Positions 5,801 to 10,642 of a stretch of 10,642 bases of DNA are shown piece by piece; positions within the stretch are counted from its first letter, which is position 1; each line of letters begins with the position of its first letter. Below the pieces are notes generated by a model that made no database searches, was not told where the DNA came from, and worked only from the letters and a program-made list of their open reading frames with translations. Position numbers and translations under genes: made by a program. The DNA is from an uncultured Clostridia bacterium (lineage in GTDB: Bacteria; Bacillota; Clostridia; Oscillospirales; Acutalibacteraceae). Where the stretch lies: the NCBI GenBank assembly GCA_937902305.1, contig CALDHV010000088.1, positions 1 to 10,642 on the forward strand. The letters run 5' to 3'.

Positions 5801-7924
5801 GATCTCAACGGTACGGAGACGGCGCGCGAGGTCGTCGCCGGCACCAACAACACCGTCGGCGGTAACCAGTCGCTGAAGATGAACCTCAGCACCACTACCG
5901 CGACCCATATCCCGTATGTTAGCAAGTTTGGCGATTATCTCTCCACCGCGACCGAGAACGGCTATATGATTAAGTTCTATGCCTATACCGCGGCGGATGT
6001 GGATGTCAACTTCTCGATCGGTTCTGTCGGCGGCGACGCAAAGAAAGCGGATCTGACGGCTACCGGCAACATCAAGAAGGTTGAGGGCGACTCTCAACAG
6101 ACCGTTTCCCTCAAGGGCGGCGAGTGGACGAGGGTCTACCTGATCGCCAACAGCATTACCGGTGTCGGCAATGCACTGTACTACTACCTGGGGCTCAATG
6201 CCTGGCTGGATAACAGCTCCGCTGTCATCTACCTTGATGACATCCAGGTCACGGAGTACACCGAGCCGCTCATCAGTAGCGAAGTCCTCTGCTTCGAGAG
6301 CTACAAGATTGGCGACGATCCCAGCTTGAACGGATCGATGGAGGTCGCGATCGGTACGAACCATACGAGCGGCGGTATGCGCTCGGCGATGGTCACCGGC
6401 GACACCACGGCTCTCGGCACCCGTCCGCAGATGGTACTCACCGACGGCGCTTTGGAGCCGCTGGAGGTCGAAGCGGGCAACTCATATCAGCTCATCTACT
6501 ATGTCTACCTGCCGAATGATGCCCCGACTGATCAGTATCGCTTCTGGATCACCGTGGACGGTGCGGATACGCTGGATAAAGTGTACACCTCCGCCGCGCA
6601 GGTCAAGGAGAAGAAGGTCTATGAGGCCGGTGTGGGTATCGGCAACGAAGCCGGCGACATCACGCTGACCAAGGGCGCGTGGACGAAGGTCGTCTGCGTC
6701 ATCGAGGATACCCCGTTCAGCGGCACTCTCCGCATGGGCGCTTGCCTGGCGATCGACGAGGAGCAGTCCTACACCTTCTATCTCGACGATTTCCAGATGC
6801 GCGACTATGTCATCCCGGTGTACGATCCGAACGCGAAGATTCAGGATTTCGAGAACTTCAACTTCGGCGACAACGATATGATCGTCAACCGTCCCGATAT
6901 GGGTCAGATCTCGGATGAGCAGAACCACACTGAAAACGGTCAGTTTGCCCTGCAGCTCGATACCATCGGCTGGGCGGGTATTGACCGTAACCAGGTGTTG
7001 TTCATCAACCCGGCGAACGGACAGCCGCTTGAGCTGACAATGGGCGAAAGCTATGTCGTTTCGTTCTGGGTGTATATACCCGAGGATCAGGCGGCTATGA
7101 TGTCGCTGAACTACTGGATGTGTTGCACCAATAAGCCCGGCAAGGTCAATGATAAGTCCACCGCCGAGTTTGATATTGGCGGTAATGGCAACAACATCAG
7201 CGTGGAAGCGGGCGAATGGTACTACGTGCAGCAGCTCATCACCGTGAAAAACGGTAAGTACCTGGTGCTTGGTATCTCCGATAACACGACGATGAACTCC
7301 GGTACGACCTACTTTATCGACGACCTGTATGTCGGGCCTCCGAGCTACATCACGATGAAGTACGACACCGACGGCGCTGTGGATGCCGATGGCAACCCGG
7401 TCAAGTATGAAACGACCAAGGCGGTCGTCGGCAACGAATTCCGTAACTATCTGCCGACCGATGATCTGTATAAGGAAGGCTTCGAGTTCGAGGGCTGGTC
7501 CACCAAGAAGGGCGACCTCGGCTATGTCGTTGAAGCGACCGATACGATCCCGGAGGGCGATGAGATCACGCTGTATGCCATCTTCGTAGAGGAAGGCACC
7601 GGCACCAAGAAGAAGAAAGAAAAGAAGGATGACGAGGAGAAGGAACCGACCACCAAGATCGTCATCGAGGAAGAAGTCACTTACGAAAAAGTGTACACCG
7701 GCGAAGCCGATAAGCGCGGCACCTGGATCGAAGGCGGCGAGCGTCCCGAGCTTGAGATTGCAGATGCAGTCAAGAAGGACGACAAGAAACCGGTCGATAA
7801 GGTGACCGACGAGGGTATGCCGACCTGGCTGATCATCGTTATCATCGCGGCGGCTGTTGTCGTGGTTGGTGGCGGTGCGGCACTGGTTCTGCTGCTCCTC
7901 AAGAAGAACAAGAAAAAGGCGTAA
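2831..7924 (+). CDS. Giant membrane-anchored surface protein: seven CBM-like modules and four InlB-type repeats
   Basis: A 1697-aa exported protein. Residues 1-~33 are a Sec signal peptide (cleavage near NAGAA). Seven beta-sandwich modules resembling CBM4/9 (CenC-type) carbohydrate-binding domains follow. Each closes with a strand of the type hYhDDhxV, whose acidic pair is at 218/219, 443/444 (D-E), 813/814, 964/965, 1136/1137, 1319/1320 and 1497/1498. Modules 4-7 also share an NHTSGG-like turn near 842, 1007, 1177 and 1365; modules 1 and 3 resemble each other more (GYMSLFF / GVMSLHF). InlB B-repeats (Listeria-Bacteroides repeat, Flg_new type; FDTxGG...GW...KW) lie at ~228-293, 454-520, 524-590 and 1506-1588. 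A charged Lys/Glu-rich stretch (~1589-1660) leads to one transmembrane helix (~1666-1689) and the tail KKNKKKA, so the protein is anchored by a C-terminal helix with no LPXTG motif. No catalytic domain is visible. I infer a glycan-binding scaffold or adhesin. The downstream lipoprotein gene starts 16 nt after its stop. Confidence 0.87.
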   Translation: MFKSSAKKVMAVLLSVTLLLSCMVFYGTNAGAANVTVMEADYESPISNYKEADGATDNIYMPGAKALMRTVEGKGHNGSNGYMSLFFEGNTTDYAAGFRLFGNKHDETAIPSSKGVGGNSYNVSFYYKVVKAPVDTDLYFGYGSLNWAGKDTSNGGLLPNTLKTRANVVKKTLTATDTEGEWQYFETGFFTAANQNGFHVGLISSDNSKRDGTNVLIDDMKIETAEVFSIKFDTRGGSAISDIKGTAGSNIVWPTATPIKGGFIFDGWEMEDGSAVPETFPESSLTVYAKWKDPSVLVMKNGFDSVASATFYGTSGNASADAKQISDADGANNTKGVMKIDAKSALNGFVISSEDGTPLNVELGKLYRLNFRYRVEALPDGASGKLQLRNGNWATGAATDVIKINGTTEWTDASVYFNPTEAGSLSFALQMGKLYDGTVLYIDELEVADVDQSYLVTITFDTDGGSAVAPISGMPGIAITFPASPTKEGCEFRGWKQGSNTYTGTTFPASSITLKADWLDISKMVSVTLNTLGGNDLDPVRGNKGAIFSAPTPTKAGYTFAGWYQDHACTTAMTVFPEENNRVAYAGWLKEGSYIQDYEQVGASNETLLVSNFEPIDDKNTEAMAAAVAEKRNDGQLPFYYKKEVNGNNSWTVDGCGAYAQYIPDYGEGAHDGTGVMSLHFDTENTKNVAAFSLCALDKAGTYKIMEKTMLNVGFWYKAEKVTADTKLKVISTSCNLGGDKDNIPGVEDNCTKNNITPAVEIAADLTKDDTGSDWKYAVVAITTAVYNSNGTGLYIVLDCGDAARKDTVVLIDDITVSKGGYTATTAYPVGNKNGDASTQFNHTSGGLKSVTITNFRNTSGTKIPRIVYANAAGDKALATGKTYIATFWMLCTIKLDANVNLFNEGDLSDFTQSKIIDSQVYTLNANTWVRVQKIFTLNALNGEKEDYVSIGLTATKGATIWVDDVSIEEYTPDYSLPQDFEEFTAGTPADLNGTETAREVVAGTNNTVGGNQSLKMNLSTTTATHIPYVSKFGDYLSTATENGYMIKFYAYTAADVDVNFSIGSVGGDAKKADLTATGNIKKVEGDSQQTVSLKGGEWTRVYLIANSITGVGNALYYYLGLNAWLDNSSAVIYLDDIQVTEYTEPLISSEVLCFESYKIGDDPSLNGSMEVAIGTNHTSGGMRSAMVTGDTTALGTRPQMVLTDGALEPLEVEAGNSYQLIYYVYLPNDAPTDQYRFWITVDGADTLDKVYTSAAQVKEKKVYEAGVGIGNEAGDITLTKGAWTKVVCVIEDTPFSGTLRMGACLAIDEEQSYTFYLDDFQMRDYVIPVYDPNAKIQDFENFNFGDNDMIVNRPDMGQISDEQNHTENGQFALQLDTIGWAGIDRNQVLFINPANGQPLELTMGESYVVSFWVYIPEDQAAMMSLNYWMCCTNKPGKVNDKSTAEFDIGGNGNNISVEAGEWYYVQQLITVKNGKYLVLGISDNTTMNSGTTYFIDDLYVGPPSYITMKYDTDGAVDADGNPVKYETTKAVVGNEFRNYLPTDDLYKEGFEFEGWSTKKGDLGYVVEATDTIPEGDEITLYAIFVEEGTGTKKKKEKKDDEEKEPTTKIVIEEEVTYEKVYTGEADKRGTWIEGGERPELEIADAVKKDDKKPVDKVTDEGMPTWLIIVIIAAAVVVVGGGAALVLLLLKKNKKKA
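3512..4600 (+). repeat. N-terminal InlB-type repeat cluster within the giant surface protein
   Basis: Three copies of a ~65-residue InlB B-repeat lie here: residues ~228-293, 454-520 and 524-590. A CBM-like module separates the first from the adjacent second and third. Shared marks are an opening FDTxGG or LNTLGG strand, a central PTKxGxxFxGW and a closing A(K/D/G)W. A fourth, diverged copy is far away at residues 1506-1588 (nt ~7346-7594). These repeats are common spacer or adhesion domains of Gram-positive surface proteins. Confidence 0.8.
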
Positions 7925-7930
7925 AGGAGG
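7924..7930 (+). promoter_or_regulatory. Strong ribosome binding site overlapping the upstream stop codon
   Basis: AAGGAGG begins on the last base of the TAA stop (7922-7924) and lies 10 nt before the ATG at 7941. This favours translational coupling with the large surface protein. It also rules out the longer frame start at 7857, which lies inside the upstream gene. Confidence 0.85.
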
Positions 7931-7940
7931 TACACAACAG

Positions 7941-10079
7941 ATGAAAAAGCGTTTATTAGCTCTTTTAGCGGTAGTTGCGCTGGTGCTGACTTGCGCTGTC
8001 GGGTGCGGTGAAGAAACCGACAAACCCGGCAAGGGCAAGGACAACGAAAAGATCAACAAGGCGCAGCTTGTTATCGCGCTCAACCCGATCATCACCTATG
8101 ATGACGGTACGGCTGTTGTGGCGTACAACGACATCAAAAACGCGATCAAAGCCGACCGTGAAAGCTCATCTTTGACCTCCATGTATGACAATACGTCCTG
8201 GCAGTGGGTCTATGAGCAGACCGACAGTTGGAAAGCCCGTGCCACCTATGACCTTGCCAAGTGGGTCAGCGGCACCGGCGCCACGGTCAAGAAAACCAAC
8301 GCATACTCCTTTGTCAATGACGGCACGACCTCGCTGATGAGCTATTCCTCGGCGAATGTCAAGCTGGCCACCTATGACGACCAGGCGGCGCCGGATTACG
8401 GCATCGTGATGTCCGTCACCGGCGGCGAGGAGGAAGCCCTGTGCTACACCGTCGAGCAGGATGGCAAGATCAGCTTCCCGGCGGGTGCGATCAACGCGAT
8501 CGACTCCATCGGCGATGTCAAGACCGGCTTCCTTGCAGAGGACGGCACGATGCGCAGTGCCTCCGTCCGGATCATGGTCAATGACCAGCAGATCTGGAGC
8601 GACACGCTGATGAACGCCGAAGCGGCGGAGGACGGCGTGGCGGTCACCTCCCTTTCGTATGACAAGCTCGGCCCGGTCGCCGTCAAAGAGGGCGATATGG
8701 TGTTCATCAGCGTCAAGCTGGATGCGGCGGCGAACGTCGATGAAGACGTGACCCTGCCCGCGATCAATGACGAGGATAACTACACCACCGTCAAGCACAT
8801 TACCAAGAAACAGAAGGTCATCACCGTCAACGACGATGTTGTTGACAAGGAAGAGCCTCTGTCCATGATCTATGATTATGCTTGCCGTTTCGTCCTGTAC
8901 CGTGACAGCGCTCTGCCGGCAGAAATACTCAAGCAGGCGACCGAAATGCGGCAGTATATGGAAGAGTCGATGGACGACGATATTGTTCTCAATAACGAGA
9001 TGAAGAAAGAGCAGACCTATGAGATCATCATCGGCGCTTCCAAGGCTCGTCCCGAGTCCATCAAGATCGAGAATGAGGTTAAGAACAAGCGCGTCGATAA
9101 CGCGAACGACTTCATCATCCGCCGCGTGGATACCAAGATTTACATCGCCGCTCCGAACGCTCTGGCGATGCAGAAGGCGATCGAGTATTTCGAGAAGACC
9201 TTCGTGGACACCGAGGATGACATCCCGGCGGGCTACAACTACGTTTATTGCCCGACCAACACGAAATATATGATCGCCGGTGTGAACATCGGTCAGTATG
9301 TCATCCGCTATGAACGCTATCCGTCTCACCTCGTCACCCTGGCGGCGGGTCAGCTCCATGACCTGATCCTCAGCAAGTGCGGCTATGACATCAAGCAGGA
9401 AGCGATGCAGAAGGACGGTAAGCACTACACCTACGAGATCCAGGTCGGCCCGATGCTGACCAGCGCGAAGATGAAGCGCTCCGGCGGCGCAGATCCGTAC
9501 CAGGTGCGTTTCACCAGCGCCGACGCCAACCGTTACTTTGATGTTGACAGCGACGGCCTGCTGGATGTCGCGGACAACGAGTATCAGATCAAGATGAGCG
9601 GCAAGAATCTTGTCTTCAACGGCGGTACGACCTATGCGATCAACGCCGGTATGCAGGTCTTCCTCAAGACCCTGGAGAAGAACAAGAGCATCCCCGCGAA
9701 CTACGCGCTGAACGGTAAGTATCTCACCTCCGATGCGGAGAAGCAGTATTCGCTGACCGACGGTCTCGGTCTGACGCTGGCGGAGGACTTCACTTACGAG
9801 GGCACCGAGCTTGAGATCGAAGCCGCTGTCAAGAACAAGTGGTCGATCTCCAGCGACACGACCAACGGCCCGACCCTGCTGGATGCCGCTAATGACATCT
9901 GGGATAAGCAGAAGCGCCCGGGCGTGTACGGCGAGAACTACTGGATCTGGAATGATAAGACCGGCAACGGCTACCTCCTCGAGATCACGAAGAAAGAAAG
10001 CTACGGCTACGATGCCGGGCGTGTGATCTCGCAGAATAAGTGGGGCTTCCGTTACGGTCTCGTTGTCGACCGCAGATGA
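7941..10079 (+). CDS. Lipoprotein with tandem GH67N-like modules and a truncated GH16-like domain
   Basis: The visible product is 712 aa but is cut at its C-terminus. Residues 1-22 are a lipoprotein signal with lipobox AVGC and Cys22. Residues ~40-315 are probably beta-rich and unassigned, ending in a jelly-roll-like stretch (RIMVNDQQIWSD, then LGPVAVKEGDMVFISVKLD). Two alpha/beta modules resemble the N-terminal domain of alpha-glucuronidases and related carbohydrate enzymes: ~324-425 (core YEIIIGAS at ~360) and ~453-585 (core YEIQVG). From ~612 a GH16/laminarinase-type domain begins (LAEDF...KNKWSI, then GYLLEI, GRVISQ and FRYGLV). GH16 enzymes continue YGxxExR and then carry the catalytic ExDxxE motif; here four odd residues (VDRR) follow YGLV and the frame stops, so the catalytic site is missing. 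Sequence composition changes at the same place and a flagellar gene follows at once. The intact protein was probably a surface GH16-type glycan hydrolase or binder. Coupled to the upstream gene by a 16-nt gap. Confidence 0.8.
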   Translation: MKKRLLALLAVVALVLTCAVGCGEETDKPGKGKDNEKINKAQLVIALNPIITYDDGTAVVAYNDIKNAIKADRESSSLTSMYDNTSWQWVYEQTDSWKARATYDLAKWVSGTGATVKKTNAYSFVNDGTTSLMSYSSANVKLATYDDQAAPDYGIVMSVTGGEEEALCYTVEQDGKISFPAGAINAIDSIGDVKTGFLAEDGTMRSASVRIMVNDQQIWSDTLMNAEAAEDGVAVTSLSYDKLGPVAVKEGDMVFISVKLDAAANVDEDVTLPAINDEDNYTTVKHITKKQKVITVNDDVVDKEEPLSMIYDYACRFVLYRDSALPAEILKQATEMRQYMEESMDDDIVLNNEMKKEQTYEIIIGASKARPESIKIENEVKNKRVDNANDFIIRRVDTKIYIAAPNALAMQKAIEYFEKTFVDTEDDIPAGYNYVYCPTNTKYMIAGVNIGQYVIRYERYPSHLVTLAAGQLHDLILSKCGYDIKQEAMQKDGKHYTYEIQVGPMLTSAKMKRSGGADPYQVRFTSADANRYFDVDSDGLLDVADNEYQIKMSGKNLVFNGGTTYAINAGMQVFLKTLEKNKSIPANYALNGKYLTSDAEKQYSLTDGLGLTLAEDFTYEGTELEIEAAVKNKWSISSDTTNGPTLLDAANDIWDKQKRPGVYGENYWIWNDKTGNGYLLEITKKESYGYDAGRVISQNKWGFRYGLVVDRR

Positions 10080-10206
10080 CCCGTGTGAGTTTGGGATTGT
10101 AGAGCTAGACGACCATAGAAATATTAAGAAATTTAAAGCCCTTCCGGGATCGTCGAAAGATTCATATGCCGTTAGGGTTACTTCAATAATAAGAGAGGAG
10201 GAGTAG
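10075..10206 (+). pseudogene. fliM: 3' fragment of the flagellar motor switch gene fliM (5' part absent)
   Basis: The frame from 10075 reads DDPCEFGIVELDDHRNIKKF, continues through KALPG and SYAVRVTSII, and stops at TAG 10204-10206. This matches the end of the FliM C-terminal SpoA domain (pattern: kkF..pG....yAvrIt.ii). FliM is part of the C-ring rotor and binds CheY-P, but only the last 43 codons are present. In this frame the sequence is closed upstream by a TGA at 10024, and FliM-like character cannot be followed beyond about 10066-10075. The fragment therefore has no start and is fused to the end of the GH16-like gene. Next to it is fliY, which is the normal fliM-fliY order in Clostridia and supports the identification. 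Confidence 0.75.
10196..10201 (+). promoter_or_regulatory. Ribosome binding site of fliY inside the end of fliM
   Basis: AGGAGG lies 8 nt upstream of the ATG at 10210, within the last fliM codons. The 3-nt gap between the fliM stop and the fliY start implies coupled translation in the original flagellar operon. Confidence 0.85.
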
Positions 10207-10209
10207 CGG

Positions 10210-10642
10210 ATGGATGGAATGCTGTCCCAGGACGAAATAAATGCCCTTCTGAATGGAATGCAGGAAGGCGGCGGATTAGATGCTCCAAGTGAATCGTCTG
10301 ATGGCCCTTCAGATTCTGGTTCGGGCGGTGGTGATACAGCCGATCAGAGTTTGCTAAACGATATCGAAAAAGATGCTATCGGTGAAGTGGCCAACATTAG
10401 TATGGGTACTTCAGCAACAACGCTGTATTCACTGGTAAATCAAAAGGTTAATATTACAACGCCTGTTGTTACATTAGCTACATGGGATGAAATAGTTAAA
10501 GAGTATGAAAGACCATGTGTATTTATTAAGATCAAATATACCGTAGGTCTTGAAGGTACTAACATTCTCATTCTTAGAGAAGATGATGTTAAAATAATTA
10601 CCGACCTCATGATGGGAGGAGACGGTACTAATACAGCAGATG
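10210..10642 (+). CDS. fliY: Flagellar motor switch phosphatase FliY/FliN (3' end outside window)
   Basis: The first 144 codons are present and the frame is open at the window end. The N-terminus (MLSQDEINALLNG) is the conserved peptide of FliM and FliY that binds CheY-P. A Gly/Ser/Asp-rich linker follows (~residues 20-45). A CheC/FliY-type phosphatase domain starts at ~48, with the active-site signature E-x-x-N in IGEVANISMG. Later segments IKYTVGLEGTNILIL and IITDLMMGGDGT are also typical of this family. FliY is a C-ring protein that dephosphorylates CheY-P; the FliN-like SpoA domain expected at its C-terminus would lie beyond the window. The codon use is AT-rich (sampled line 10441 has 19 G+C of 60) and unlike the three operon genes upstream. 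The symbol could also be fliN in annotations that use that name for the fused form. Confidence 0.88.
   Translation, partial: MDGMLSQDEINALLNGMQEGGGLDAPSESSDGPSDSGSGGGDTADQSLLNDIEKDAIGEVANISMGTSATTLYSLVNQKVNITTPVVTLATWDEIVKEYERPCVFIKIKYTVGLEGTNILILREDDVKIITDLMMGGDGTNTAD

Noticed and set aside
7857..7940. Earlier in-frame start for the GH16-like lipoprotein
   Set aside because: It lies inside the transmembrane-encoding end of the upstream gene. The strong AAGGAGG and the lipoprotein signal both point to ATG 7941.
6482..8095. Minus-strand open frame of 537 codons spanning the boundary of two plus-strand genes
   Set aside because: It runs across the intergenic ribosome binding site and both signal-bearing genes, and lacks a ribosome binding site or family motif.
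8166..9425. Minus-strand open frame of 419 codons opposite the GH16-like lipoprotein
   Set aside because: A shadow frame of the same type; it shows no recognisable protein pattern.
1..10642. CRISPR arrays, tRNA or rRNA genes, insertion sequences, integrases
   Set aside because: No regularly spaced direct repeats, no cloverleaf or rRNA signatures, and no transposase-like or integrase-like product were seen on either strand.

Overview
The window reads as a Gram-positive gut-type Clostridia (Bacillota) sequence. Supporting signs are a dockerin module, Sec and lipoprotein signals of Gram-positive type, strong AGGAGG-type ribosome binding sites, and InlB-type repeats on a membrane-anchored surface protein. 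It does not look like one continuous genome. A GC-rich body (a sampled line at 5761 has 37 G+C of 60) lies between an AT-rich left edge (line 1 has 16 of 60) and an AT-rich right edge (line 10441 has 19 of 60). At both transitions genes are broken in mid-domain.

Layout, all on the + strand: (a) 1-~73, an AT-rich scrap ending in a hairpin of terminator form; (b) ~74-673, the 3' end of a BspA-type leucine-rich-repeat protein with a C-terminal type I dockerin, closed by a strong terminator at 690-733; (c) 734-1112, an AT-rich intergenic region with a probable extended -10 promoter and several inverted repeats; (d) 1113-2600, a lipoprotein extracellular solute-binding protein; (e) 2831-7924, a 1697-aa membrane-anchored surface protein with seven carbohydrate-binding-like beta-sandwich modules and four InlB/Listeria-Bacteroides repeats; (f) 7941-10079, a lipoprotein with two GH67-N-terminal-like modules and the first ~95 residues of a GH16-like domain, cut off before any catalytic residues; (g) 10075-10206, the last 43 codons of fliM; (h) 10210-end, the 5' part of fliY/fliN.

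Genes d, e and f look like one transcription unit. Its products would all sit on the outer face of the membrane: a glycan- or ligand-binding lipoprotein, a very large multi-CBM scaffold, and a GH16-type polysaccharide-binding or -cleaving lipoprotein. No ABC permease genes accompany the solute-binding protein in the window. I infer a cell-surface polysaccharide capture or degradation locus. Its exact substrate cannot be read from the sequence. The flagellar genes at the right end most likely belong to another replicon or organism joined by assembly, although a real rearrangement cannot be excluded.
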